A stretch of 64,000 bases of DNA from Actinomadura physcomitrii (GTDB taxonomy: Bacteria > Actinomycetota > Actinomycetes > Streptosporangiales > Streptosporangiaceae): contig NZ_WBMS02000017.1 of assembly GCF_008923205.2 (NCBI RefSeq), forward strand, positions 1 through 64,000. Reading direction: 5' to 3'. A model generated the notes under the pieces. That model did not search any database, was not told where the DNA came from, and saw nothing but the letters and a program-made list of their open reading frames with translations. The first letter of the stretch is position 1. Every line of letters begins with the position of its first letter. The position numbers and the translations under genes were made by a program. Below are positions 1-8,085 of the stretch, in pieces.

Positions 1-385
1 ACTTACGACGAGCCCTCTCGATCCGGGTGCATGGAAGCGTAGGAACTCCCATCCTCCCAGGCCGGAGGGCATCGTCATGTCCGGGACACCTTCACCGCCG
101 AATGCCGAGCGGTGGATTCAGGCTGAGGCTGGTGCCGGACGAACCGACTACCCGGCAGGGGTGTTTGCTCGGCGCTCGTCGAGACGGCGCTGCGGCCTGG
201 GGCGCCCGGCCTTGGTGGTCGGCGGCGCCCTGGATCGGCTGAGGATCACGAGGGAGCCGGGGGCCGGACGTGTGAACATCCGGTGGGCTGGAGCGGGCCG
301 GGGTCAATCTTTCTGGTCCCGTGTGAACCGGGTGAGTGCCGCCAGAGGCGGCTGAGTTCACTAACGAACGGCTAACAAACGATCA
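1..385. other. Left-end stretch with no supported gene
   Basis: The short open frames here overlap in several phases and none has a convincing ribosome binding site, a domain I recognise, or consistent codon bias. I see no RNA gene. It is best read as the chromosomal flank downstream of the tRNA-Pro fragment at 438-479. Confidence 0.5.
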
Positions 386-420
386 AGAGGCCGGTCCTCC
401 GGTTGGAGGAAACGGCCTCT
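386..420 (-). terminator. Terminator-like hairpin downstream of the tRNA-Pro fragment
   Basis: The outer arms at 386-393 and 413-420 (AGAGGCCG/CGGCCTCT) are perfectly complementary, and inner arms TCCTCC/GGAGGA at 395-400 and 405-410 extend the stem. Read on the minus strand, it lies 18 nt past the 3' end of the tRNA-Pro fragment and is followed by a T-rich stretch, as expected for the original terminator of that tRNA gene. Confidence 0.65.
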
Positions 421-437
421 GAGCTGGTCTTTCTCTG

Positions 438-479
438 TCGGGACGGCGGGATTTGAACCCACGACCCCTTGACCCCCAG
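438..479 (-). other. 3' fragment of tRNA-Pro(GGG), probable attachment-site scar
   Basis: On the minus strand the sequence begins exactly at the anticodon loop (CTGGGGG, anticodon GGG), continues with the 3' anticodon stem TCAAG, a variable loop, a T arm with the stem GTGGG/CCCGC around TTCAAAT, and the acceptor 3' strand CGTCCCG plus discriminator A. The 5' half (acceptor 5' strand, D arm, 5' anticodon stem) is absent: sequence beyond 479 does not continue the tRNA. A fragment cut at the anticodon loop is what tyrosine-recombinase elements integrating into tRNA genes leave behind; pSAM2-type elements of Streptomyces are known to use a tRNA-Pro. The nearby terminator at 386-420 suggests this is the displaced native 3' end, so the element would lie to the right. 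Confidence 0.75.
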
Positions 480-1108
480 GCACAGAAGATCAGCGGATCA
501 AGGTCGATGGAAGTCGATCGGGGAGCTTCTCACCTGCAGAAGCGCCCTGGGGGAGTCGCGGCGGGTCTTGGGGAGTCCACCAACCGTGGCTCCCCAGTTG
601 GCTCCCCTGCGGCTCCTCGTAAGGATGGAGGTGCTCAACGACGAACAAGATCATATTCGTCGGCGGGGGCCGCTGCAGCGTCAGTCGTCCTTGGTTCGTG
701 TCGATGGAGTGGACTGCCGGATAAGGCCGCCTCTCACCTGGATGGCCGCGGCGCACCACCCGCCGCCGGCGCCGCTCAGGCGGGCGGTAAACGGCGCGTG
801 TCGTCAGCAAGGCGGTGAGCGCGGCCGCCAGGACGTCCGCAGGGGACGGGCTGGGGCGTCGAATGGCTCACTGACCGGTGCAAAATGTTCACCAAGGTGA
901 GGAAAACGTTGCGAGACCCTCATCCCCAACAAACGCTCTGCGGCAGGACCTCGCGGGTGAGCACCCGGGTCCGCACGAGTGAAGGGCGAGGCCGCGGGGC
1001 CTCGCCCTTCACTCGTGCGGCCGAGACGGGTTTGTAGTCGTAGGCTAATCCGCCGGACCCGGGACATTCATTACGTGTGTGATCCGTTCACAGCGCTCGG
1101 TGCCTGAG
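480..1108. other. Intergenic stretch, no supported gene
   Basis: Overlapping frames on both strands here show no recognisable domain and no good ribosome binding site. The only clear structure is the long perfect inverted repeat at 971-1020. The region lies just inside the putative attachment site and is best described as eroded accessory DNA. Confidence 0.5.
971..1020. terminator. Perfect 23-bp inverted repeat, probable bidirectional terminator
   Basis: Arms at 971-993 and 998-1020 are perfectly complementary over 23 bp with a 4-nt loop (GCGG). It sits downstream of the secreted-protein gene (1109-1360, minus strand, about 90 nt past its stop), where a terminator is expected. There is no pronounced T tract, which is common for actinobacterial terminators. 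Its length and perfection are greater than most. Confidence 0.6.
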
Positions 1109-1360
1109 CTATTTGATCCAGAGTTGTGTAGTAAAGGCCTGGTCCCAGCAGATGTATTTCCAGCCCTCACGTTCGTACTGCTGGCCCGCATCCACGCACT
1201 CGAAACGGCTCGCATAGTTATCGACCAGCGTCCACCCTGGACCCGGCCCAAATTTCGAGGAGCCGCCGATCTGCGGGGCGGCCGCCTGGGCGGTTGTACT
1301 CAGTCCGCCGATCGCCAGGATGGTGAGCCCGGCACTCACGGCTGCTTTGCGTAGTCGCAT
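1109..1360 (-). CDS. Small secreted protein of unknown function
   Basis: An 83-residue protein with a Sec signal peptide: MRLRK basic start, a hydrophobic stretch, and a probable cleavage site after TAQA near residue 27. The mature part of about 56 residues is rich in Gly, Trp and Tyr and has two cysteines (in FECVD and YICWD), so one disulfide is possible. The ATG is preceded by GAAAGGAAG with good spacing, supporting the start. I recognise the general style of short secreted actinobacterial proteins but no named family, and no function can be assigned. It stands alone, between degraded genes. Confidence 0.7.
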   Translation of the reverse strand: MRLRKAAVSAGLTILAIGGLSTTAQAAAPQIGGSSKFGPGPGWTLVDNYASRFECVDAGQQYEREGWKYICWDQAFTTQLWIK

Positions 1361-1446
1361 CTCTCTTCCTTTCTCGATGAGGGGTGTTGGACTCGGCTCG
1401 CATCAGCCGTTCCACCACTCAATCCGCTGGAGGGCGGTTCAGCAGG

Positions 1447-1690
1447 TCAGTCTATTGAGGTTTTCTCGCCGTGATCGATTCGGACACCGGCGAGGCGGGT
1501 GGCGGTGACGGCGAGGCGTTCCAGGCCGGGCCGCTCAGCGGTGGCCTCGGCCGGCCAGCGGCGGGCGAGTTCGCCGGTGCGGTCGGGGTCGGTGTTTGGC
1601 CCGCGGATGATCACCAGCTCCCAACCGCTCCGCCAGTCCGGCGTGCACACCTGGCAGGGATACCGGCGGCCCGCTTCCGGTGAAGGGGGT
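1447..1690 (-). pseudogene. Possible remnant of an unknown protein
   Basis: The last 75 or so codons of a minus-strand frame read like real protein (CTPDWRSGWELVIIRGPN, then a helical region ending GEKTSID), with sensible codon bias. Upstream of about 1690 the frame loses that character and has no credible start. It looks like the 3' end of a gene whose front is gone or frameshifted. I do not recognise the family. Confidence 0.3.
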
Positions 1691-1859
1691 GGTCCGCGAT
1701 GTCTTCGAGCCCGGCGAGTCGGCGCGCAAGGTGTTGACCGCTGCCCATGGGCGGCGCTCTGGACGGTTGGGCCGCCTCCCGAGCGCGGTAAGCGTGGCCT
1801 GAATGTCGGAGTCAGGTCGCTCAGGCAGACGAGGACGTGCGGCCAGAGTTGGCCCCGCG

Positions 1860-1991
1860 TCATGGCGGGCTCAAAAGGAGCGGCGACGCAGGAAGGCTTC
1901 CAAGTACTTCCACGACGTCGTCATGATGCGGGCGGGAGTCATTGGCGACGTGGGCCAGGGCGTGGATGGCGCCAAGCCGGGCGTCGATGTC
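1860..1991 (-). pseudogene. Remnant of a pentapeptide-repeat-type protein
   Basis: The minus strand encodes DIDARLGAIHALAHVANDS followed by HHDDVVEVLGSL, then a stop at 1860-1862. This matches the widespread actinobacterial pattern (D)xRLGAIYALERIARDS...DHPTVMEVLAAF, which precedes the repeats in pentapeptide-repeat proteins. Only this motif remains: the N-terminal part is replaced at about 1992 by unrelated plus-strand coding sequence, and the repeats that should follow are missing. It is therefore a broken fragment, called from memory of the motif. Confidence 0.5.
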
Positions 1992-2220
1992 GGAGGCCGA
2001 CGGCACTCCCCAGGCCGACTGCGACTATGCGTCGCGCTACTTCGAGGTGTCCCTCGACCCAGCCAACGTCAGGCAGGTCTTCGAACACCGCACACTGGCC
2101 ACGGACCTCGTCCGCCGCATCAATCCCGACGTGGACCGAGCAGACCTCACTGAAGTCCTCGACTCCGTCGGCTATCCCGGAGCCGAGGAACCCGCGGACA
2201 GCCGCCGGAGCCGAGATTGA
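1990..2220 (+). CDS. Hypothetical protein fragment
   Basis: From ATG 1990 the frame encodes about 76 residues with actinobacterial codon bias (for example YFEVSLDPANVRQVFEHRT and LVRRINPDVDRADLTEVLD), ending at TGA 2218-2220. The first codons overlap the opposite-strand pentapeptide remnant, so the true beginning may be lost. There is no clear ribosome binding site. Unrecognised; it may be the end of a larger helical protein joined here by a rearrangement. Confidence 0.35.
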   Translation, partial: SEADGTPQADCDYASRYFEVSLDPANVRQVFEHRTLATDLVRRINPDVDRADLTEVLDSVGYPGAEEPADSRRSRD

Positions 2221-2272
2221 TCACGGTCGGCGTCGTCGTGAGCGACTTGCGGCTGTCAGAGTCCCCAAGACC

Positions 2273-3031
2273 TCACGCCGAGCTTCGAGGAGGTGCGGGA
2301 GTGTCACGTGTCGCGAGCCACATCCGCCACGTGTGACGCGAGGCGGGGGCCCCTGGGTTGGTGAGGAGCCAGAGGATGAAGCTCGCCTGGTACTGCGCCC
2401 ATGGGCTGTCGGACTGGGCGGCATGGCCGAGTCTGGCACGGAGGCCGTCGCTGTCGATGGCCCGGGCAAGCCGGGCGTACCAGCGGTCCTCGCAGCGGTA
2501 AGGGCGCCCGACTGCGCTCACGACCAAGTCTGTGAGCTTGGCCTTGGTGCCGTAGTGGTGATCGGCCTTCTCCAACTGCTGGAGCAGCCCCTTCTTCGTC
2601 CCCCAAGACTTGGCGTAGTGCGTCCAGTCCTCCGGGTACTTCGCCTCCCACTCCAGGTAGAGCAACGCATACGGCAGCCCCGGCCAGGCGGCGATACCTC
2701 CCCACGGCCACCCCGATAGCCCGTCTGGCAGCGAGTACCTGCGGACCTCGCCGTAGCACTGGCGGGCCTGGCGAAAAGCCGGCTCCTCGTAGTGCTCTTC
2801 TGGACCGAGGGAGGAAGCTAGACACCACAACTCGTTGCTCTCCTGTTGTGCCTCGTGCGTTCGCCGCTGCACCTCGATCAACTGCGCCAGCGCGGCGGCT
2901 CGTTTCATGGGATCATCCGACACCAGCCCGAACACCCACCCCAGCAGTTGGTGCCAGGCGCGTGCGTCATCGGCGTTCGGGTGCGCTTGCGTGCGAGCGA
3001 TCCTCTCAGCCCGCGTGGCCAGCAGCAGGTT
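2273..3031 (-). pseudogene. 5'-truncated hypothetical protein
   Basis: A good coding frame of about 250 codons, with Trp-rich segments (WPWGGIAAWPGLPYALLYLE, WAQYQASFILWLL). The first possible start (GTG 2935) lies inside coding sequence: upstream of it the same frame continues protein-like (RAERIARTQAHPNADDARAW) up to about 3031 with no start codon. There it abuts the truncated DUF4407 remnant on the other strand. I take it as a gene that lost its 5' end in a rearrangement. Function unknown; no transmembrane or known motif seen. Confidence 0.5.
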
Positions 3032-3033
3032 GG

Positions 3034-3398
3034 GGGCACGGCATCCTGGAGGAGATCAAGGCCCTGCACCACCTGGCGCCCCGGGACACCAACTCCAGCG
3101 CCGCCCTCTGGCTCCTGCGCTTCCTGCTCATCATCGTCGAGTGCGCCCCCTCATGACCAAACTGCTCGGCGGCACCGGCAAGTACGACCGCCTGCACGAG
3201 GCCCGCCTAACGGCCAACGAGAACCGTGCACCGCCGCTGACACCGCCCGCCGCTGACACCGCCCGCCGCCGGCCGCCTCCGCAGCGGTCGGCGGTGCCGG
3301 CTTCAGGGAGCCTCCCACCAGGATCCGGCACCGCAGGCATGGTCGAAGGTCAGCAGGAAAGCGGAGGCTGGGACGTGGGATCATCGGCCGGTCAGTGA
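3034..3398 (+). pseudogene. C-terminal remnant of a DUF4407-type membrane protein, frameshifted
   Basis: Codons from 3034 read GILEEIKALHHLAPRD..ALWLLRFLLIIVECAP and then hit TGA at 3154-3156. The next frame continues immediately with MTKLLGGTGKYDRLHEARLT, so restoring one C in the run CCCCC at about 3146-3150 gives one continuous protein. The order (coiled helix, hydrophobic helix with E.AP, KLL.G.YD) is that of the end of DUF4407 proteins, phage- or element-associated membrane proteins. The 5' part is missing. A tandem 16-bp repeat (3232-3247, 3248-3263) lies in the tail. Confidence 0.5.
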
Positions 3399-3414
3399 CC
3401 ACCGGTGGCATCGT

Positions 3415-5808
3415 TCAGCGGTTGCGCCAGTTCGGCCTGCGCTTCTGGGCGAAGGCGGTCAGGCCTTCGACGGCGTCTTCGGTGGTCATGAGTTCGTCGA
3501 GCGTCGGGGAGGAGGCCTCGATGGCGTCGACGGCGTCGGCGAGCCCGGCCGTTTCGGTCATGACCTCCAGCGAGAGCCGGACCGAGGTGGGGGAGCCGTC
3601 GAGGATCTCGGCGGCCAGCCTGCGGGCGCCCTCCAGCGCGGTGCCAGCGTTCACCACGCGGTTGACCAGCCCGTAGTGCAAGGCTTCCTCGGCGGTAAGG
3701 CGCCGGCCGGTGAGGATCATGTCGTGAGCGATCTTCGGCGGGACGGTCCTCGGCAGCCGGATGAGGCCGCCGGCTCCGGCGACCAGGCCGACCTTGACCT
3801 CGCTGAGGGCGAAGCGCGCGGTGGTGTCGGCGACGACGAGGTGGCAGGCGAGCGCGATCTCGCAGCCGCCGCCCATCGCGTAGCCGTTGACGGCCGCGAT
3901 GACCGGCTTCGGGAGGCGCCGGCGCGAGGTGAGTCCGGCGAAGCCGTTCTTGGGCACCCACATCGGCTTGCCGGAAGCGGAGTAGACCAGGTCGTTCCCT
4001 GCGGAGAACGCCTTGTCGCCGGCGCCGGTGAGGATCGCGACCCACAGGTCGGGGTCGGCGAAGTAGGCGTCGAAGACCTCGTCGAGTTCCTCGTTGGCCT
4101 GAGGGTGGAGGCTGTTGCGGACGTCGGGGCGGTTGATGGTGATCTCCAGCAGGTGCCCGTCGCGGCGGACCAGGACGTGCTCGTAGTCGTCGCGCAGCAC
4201 CGCAGGACGCGGCGGGAACAGCTCGTCCATCCGGGTGTCGGTGACGGTGACGCGGTTGCCGGTCCCGAAGGAGCGCGCGTAGACACGGCTGCCCGCCGGG
4301 TCGCCTGTCGAGAGCCGGTCGAGGAGTTCGGTGTCGTCGGCGGCGGCCTTGGCGATGAACCGCCGTCCGTCGGCGTCCAACCGGCCGATGACGATGCCGG
4401 TGCGGGCGCCGTTGCGGTGGTACTTGACCGTCCAGGTCTCGATCGTGGCCCAGCCGTCGGCCTGGAGGGCCTGCCCGGGGGCGTCCATGGCGTCGATCTC
4501 GGCTTGCAGGTCCGCGCTGCGATCGGCGCGCCATTCGGCGGGAGTCGTGGAGTAGACGCCGACCGAGTACTTGCTCATGGTGCCGCCGTTGGCGCCGACG
4601 AGCCCGAAGGCACCGGGGAGGGCGCGCAAGCGGTGGACGGTCTCGGCGATGGCGTGCATGGAGTAGTTGTTGCCGGCGCCGCCGAAGAACGGCAGTCCTC
4701 CGGTGAGGGTCAGGCCGCGCGGGTCGGCCGGGTCGAGGCCCAGGCCGTCGCAGATGTTGAACACCGGGATGGGGAAGCAGCTGTACAGGTCGATGGTGGC
4801 CAGGTCGTCCACGGTGACGCCGGCGACCTCGAGGGCGTGGCGGGCGGCGGCGACCGAGGCGGGGCCGCGGCTGAGGTCCTGGCGGTGCATCAGGTCGCGT
4901 TCGCGCAGGTCGGCGTGGCCGTGCAGGAAGACCCACTTGTCCTGGGGGATGCCGAGGCGCCGGGCGGCGGCCACCGATGTCAGCAGCACCGCCGCGCCTT
5001 GGTTGACCTTGTCCCGGGCGACGATGTAGCGGGTGTAGGGGGCGGCGATGAGCCGGTTCTTCTCGGTGACCTCGACCAGTTCCGCGGCGGTGCGTTCGAC
5101 CGGTGCCGAAGCGTGCGGGTTGGCGGCGGCGACCTTGGTGAAGGGGGCGAACAGCTCGCCCATCGCCCGGGCGTAGTTCTCGCGCGTGAGGCCGAGCCGG
5201 GCCCGGCGGGCGTTGTCGAACAGCGCGTACTGGCTCGGGGCGTCGGTAAGGCCGTGCGTCGCCAGGTGCCGGGAGGACAGGCCCTTGAGCCCGTAGCCGC
5301 GGTCTTCCAGGTCGCCGTCGATCTCTTCGGTGAAGTCGGGGCGGTCCTCGGCCTTGGCCAGGTGCTGGGCGGTCGAGATGGCTTCGGAGCCGAACACCAG
5401 CGCGGCCTGGCACGTGCCCGCGGCGATGGCGGCGGCGAGCTCGTTGACCAGGTGCTGCGGGCCCTGGCCGCCGGCCACTTCGAGGATCGCCCGTGCGGGC
5501 GAGGCGCCCACGCGCCGGGCGACCGACCGCGGATAGTTGCTGGACCTGCCCAGCGGCGCGGACGCGCCGGGCGTCGAGATCTCGAACTGCCGGACGCCGG
5601 CGACTGTGTCGATGGCCGCCGCGATGGCGCCGGGGTCGGCGCCGGTGTCGCCGAGGGCCTCGCGTGCGGCATCGGCCGCGAGGTCGACGGGCGAGCGCCG
5701 CCGGTAGCCGGGGTCCTCGATGCGTTCGGACGACTGACCGACGCCGACCAGCACGGGCGTGCGGGGATCGAGGGACCCGGCCTCGGTGGCGGCTGTTGAG
5801 TTGCTCAT
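3415..5808 (-). CDS. Thiolase-crotonase fusion protein
   Basis: 797 residues. Residues about 12-430 are an acetyl-CoA acetyltransferase of the thiolase superfamily (RTPVLVGVGQSSERIEDPG start, NICDGLG and GGLPFFGGAGNNYS motifs), followed to about 530 by the extra C-terminal domain usual in this subgroup. Residues 541-797 form an enoyl-CoA hydratase/isomerase fold (oxyanion-hole GDKAFSAGNDL and GYAMGGGCEIAL; Glu in SEVKVGLVAGAGG). Where classical thiolases carry the nucleophilic Cys, this one reads EVAGGQGPQ, so the usual acyl-enzyme Cys is missing, as in other members of the subgroup; a Cys is present in LYSCFP. The start ATG 5808 has GGAG upstream. It is the last gene of a minus-strand operon, 98 nt after the synthetase. 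The two halves could hydrate and cleave one CoA ester. Confidence 0.85.
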   Translation of the reverse strand: MSNSTAATEAGSLDPRTPVLVGVGQSSERIEDPGYRRRSPVDLAADAAREALGDTGADPGAIAAAIDTVAGVRQFEISTPGASAPLGRSSNYPRSVARRVGASPARAILEVAGGQGPQHLVNELAAAIAAGTCQAALVFGSEAISTAQHLAKAEDRPDFTEEIDGDLEDRGYGLKGLSSRHLATHGLTDAPSQYALFDNARRARLGLTRENYARAMGELFAPFTKVAAANPHASAPVERTAAELVEVTEKNRLIAAPYTRYIVARDKVNQGAAVLLTSVAAARRLGIPQDKWVFLHGHADLRERDLMHRQDLSRGPASVAAARHALEVAGVTVDDLATIDLYSCFPIPVFNICDGLGLDPADPRGLTLTGGLPFFGGAGNNYSMHAIAETVHRLRALPGAFGLVGANGGTMSKYSVGVYSTTPAEWRADRSADLQAEIDAMDAPGQALQADGWATIETWTVKYHRNGARTGIVIGRLDADGRRFIAKAAADDTELLDRLSTGDPAGSRVYARSFGTGNRVTVTDTRMDELFPPRPAVLRDDYEHVLVRRDGHLLEITINRPDVRNSLHPQANEELDEVFDAYFADPDLWVAILTGAGDKAFSAGNDLVYSASGKPMWVPKNGFAGLTSRRRLPKPVIAAVNGYAMGGGCEIALACHLVVADTTARFALSEVKVGLVAGAGGLIRLPRTVPPKIAHDMILTGRRLTAEEALHYGLVNRVVNAGTALEGARRLAAEILDGSPTSVRLSLEVMTETAGLADAVDAIEASSPTLDELMTTEDAVEGLTAFAQKRRPNWRNR

Positions 5809-5906
5809 CAGGTTGTTGCTCCGGATTCTTGTGTGCCGTCCACGGTCATGCGCGGGACGACCGTGGTGCATGTCGTGGGCGGTTCAGGCGACTTGCGCTT
5901 CCAGCG

Positions 5907-8039
5907 TCAGCGGGTGCGCCAGGTCACCAGCGCGTCGAGGGCCTCGACCGTCGGGCCGTCGACCCGCAACGGGTTGATCTCCAGGGCTTCCAGGTGGTCG
6001 CCGAGGGCGAGGGCCAGGTCGCCGATGGTGGAGACGACCGAGGCGACGGCGTCCAGATCGGCCGGGGCGGTGCCGCGGGCGCCCTGGAGGAGCGCCGCGC
6101 CGCGAAGGCCGAGTAGGAGTTCCCGGGCCTTCGCCGGGGAGACGGGGAGCGTGCTGAGCGCGGAGTCCTTCAGGACCTCGACGAAGACGCCGCCGAAGGC
6201 GACGGCGAGCATCGGGCCCCACGCGGGATCGCGGACGACCCCGATGAGCAGTTCGACCCCGCCGGAGCGCATGGGGGAGACGAGAACGCCTTCGACGGCG
6301 GCGCCGGGCACCTTGCCGGCGGCGGTCCGGACCTCCTCGTACGCCTGGCGCACCGCGTCGGCGCCGGTGACGCCGAGGCGGACGCCGCCCACGTCGCTCT
6401 TGTGCAGGATGTCACGAGAGGCGACCTTCAGGGCGACCGGTCCGCCGATCTCCCGCGCGGCCGCAACGGCTTCGTCGGCGGAGGCGGCCAGGACGGCGGG
6501 GACGACCGGGACGCCGGCGTCGGCCAGCAGCCGGCGGGAGGTGTGCTCGGACCAGGCCCCGCGTCGGGTCGACGGCGCCGGCAGGGTGAGACGGATGTCG
6601 GCCCGGGCGGCACCGCCATCGTCTCCCTTCAGCCGATGATGGGCCTGCGACCAGCGCGCGACACCGGCCAGCGCGGTCACCGCCTGCTTGAGACCCGGCA
6701 GCACGTACGACAGGCCGGCGTGCTCCAGAATCTCGCGGCTGTAGCCGGTCAGCGGCTGCAGGATCTGGCTGACATAGACGACGGGCGCCGATGCTCGGGC
6801 GGCGCCCTCGCCGCTGGCGTCCACGAAGGGCTGCCCGGGCCAGGGCCCCTCGCCGAAGGCGGGCAGGCCGTTCACGACGGCGACCGCGCCGATGCGCGGG
6901 TCGTCGGCCATCGCGATGATCGAGCTGGTGAACAAGGACGGATCGATGATCGCGGCGCCGGTGACGTCGAGCGGATTCTGCACCGTGCCATAGGAGGGCA
7001 TGACCGCGGTCAGCACCTCCTCCGTCGCCGCTCCCAGTTCGGGCAGGAGCATGCCGGCGTCCTCGGCGCGGTCGGCGATGATGTCGCAGGCGCCGCCGGA
7101 GATGGAGACCACGCCGACGCCGGGGGCGGCGAGCGGGCCTGTGTGGGCGGCGAGCCCGGCGGTGATCAGCATGTCCTCGATGGAGTCGACGCGGATCACA
7201 CCGCACTGCTCGAAGACGGCGTCGATCGACCGGTCGTCGCCGACCAGGGCACCGGTGTGGGCGGCCGCCGTCCGGGACGCCAGCTCGCTGGAGCCCGCCT
7301 TGAGGACCACCACGGCCTTGCCCGCCGCGGTGGCGCGCAGGGCGGCGCGGCGGAAGACCTCCGGGTCGCGGACCGACTCCATGAAGATGGCGATGGCGCG
7401 GGTGGACGCGTCGTCGACCAGGAAGTCGAGGACGTGTCCGGCGGTGATCATCGCCTCGTTGCCCAGGGTGACCATGTAGCTGAGGTCGTTGCCGCTCATC
7501 GCGGCGAACTCCATCATGGCGCTGGAACTGGCCCCGCTCTGCGACAGCAGCGCGATCGGTCCGGAGCGGTGCGGCAGACCCGAGATCGAGGTGACGGGAA
7601 CCTGGTCGACGAGGTTGGCGAACCCCAGGTGGTTCGGCCCGAGCAGGACCATGTCGAGCTTCTCGGCGTGGGCGACGAGCGCGGCCTGGGCGGCGCGTCC
7701 GGCCTCGCCCGCCTCCCCGTAGCCGGACGAGAGGATCACGGCGTTGCGGATGCCGGCCGCCGCCGCGTCCGACATCGCCTCCACGGTCCCCACCTGGGGG
7801 ACCATCAGGAACGCGACGTCCACCGCCTCGTCGATTTCCGAGCAGGAGGTGACGGTCGGGCGTCCGTGCACGGTGGCACCGCGCCGGTTGACCAGGTGGG
7901 TGTGCTCCTGGAAGCCGAACTCGACGAGATTCCGGTAGGCGGTCGCGGAGAAGGCGGACTTGTCGCTGGCGCCGACGAGGGCGACGCTTCGCGGGCGGAA
8001 GAGCGTCCTCAGCCGGTCGGGCGTGATGGGAGATGTCAT
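5907..8039 (-). CDS. Acetate-CoA ligase family protein (NDP-forming acyl-CoA synthetase)
   Basis: 710 residues with the order CoA-binding Rossmann domain (about 10-110, FRPRSVALVGASDKS), two succinyl-CoA-ligase flavodoxin-like domains (about 150-440), and a C-terminal ATP-grasp domain (about 490-705). The phospho-His loop is visible as AAAHTGAL. Such fused enzymes make an acyl-CoA from acid, CoA and ATP with release of ADP and phosphate. ATG 8039 has GGAG 7 nt upstream; the 46-nt gap to the preceding dehydrogenase suggests co-transcription. Paralogue: 43149-45263. Substrate unknown. Confidence 0.88.
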   Translation of the reverse strand: MTSPITPDRLRTLFRPRSVALVGASDKSAFSATAYRNLVEFGFQEHTHLVNRRGATVHGRPTVTSCSEIDEAVDVAFLMVPQVGTVEAMSDAAAAGIRNAVILSSGYGEAGEAGRAAQAALVAHAEKLDMVLLGPNHLGFANLVDQVPVTSISGLPHRSGPIALLSQSGASSSAMMEFAAMSGNDLSYMVTLGNEAMITAGHVLDFLVDDASTRAIAIFMESVRDPEVFRRAALRATAAGKAVVVLKAGSSELASRTAAAHTGALVGDDRSIDAVFEQCGVIRVDSIEDMLITAGLAAHTGPLAAPGVGVVSISGGACDIIADRAEDAGMLLPELGAATEEVLTAVMPSYGTVQNPLDVTGAAIIDPSLFTSSIIAMADDPRIGAVAVVNGLPAFGEGPWPGQPFVDASGEGAARASAPVVYVSQILQPLTGYSREILEHAGLSYVLPGLKQAVTALAGVARWSQAHHRLKGDDGGAARADIRLTLPAPSTRRGAWSEHTSRRLLADAGVPVVPAVLAASADEAVAAAREIGGPVALKVASRDILHKSDVGGVRLGVTGADAVRQAYEEVRTAAGKVPGAAVEGVLVSPMRSGGVELLIGVVRDPAWGPMLAVAFGGVFVEVLKDSALSTLPVSPAKARELLLGLRGAALLQGARGTAPADLDAVASVVSTIGDLALALGDHLEALEINPLRVDGPTVEALDALVTWRTR

Positions 8040-8085
8040 GGGCGGACTCCTGGACAGGTGGTGACCGGGGCGGGATCGGAGGCGG

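Noticed and set aside
469..900. 143-codon frame to the right of the tRNA fragment
   Set aside because: No motif, an overlapping equally long frame in another phase, and no start signal; not distinguishable from GC-rich noise.
1499..2719. 406-codon plus-strand frame in the accessory region
   Set aside because: It crosses several better-supported fragments on both strands, lacks a ribosome binding site, and has no protein-like segments.
3232..3263. Tandem repeat as a possible CRISPR or VNTR
   Set aside because: Only two 16-bp copies with no spacers, inside a decaying reading frame; a chance or slippage duplication. No CRISPR array was seen anywhere.
480..3414. Complete pSAM2-like integrative element (integrase, excisionase, replication genes)
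   Set aside because: The attachment-site fragment is convincing, but I find no integrase, Xis, Rep or Tra gene in the window, so only a scar can be claimed.
3676..5799. Long open frame on the plus strand opposite the thiolase-crotonase gene
   Set aside because: It is the GC-skewed shadow of the minus-strand gene: Gly/Val/Asp-rich composition, no motifs, and the real gene on the other strand has clear domains.
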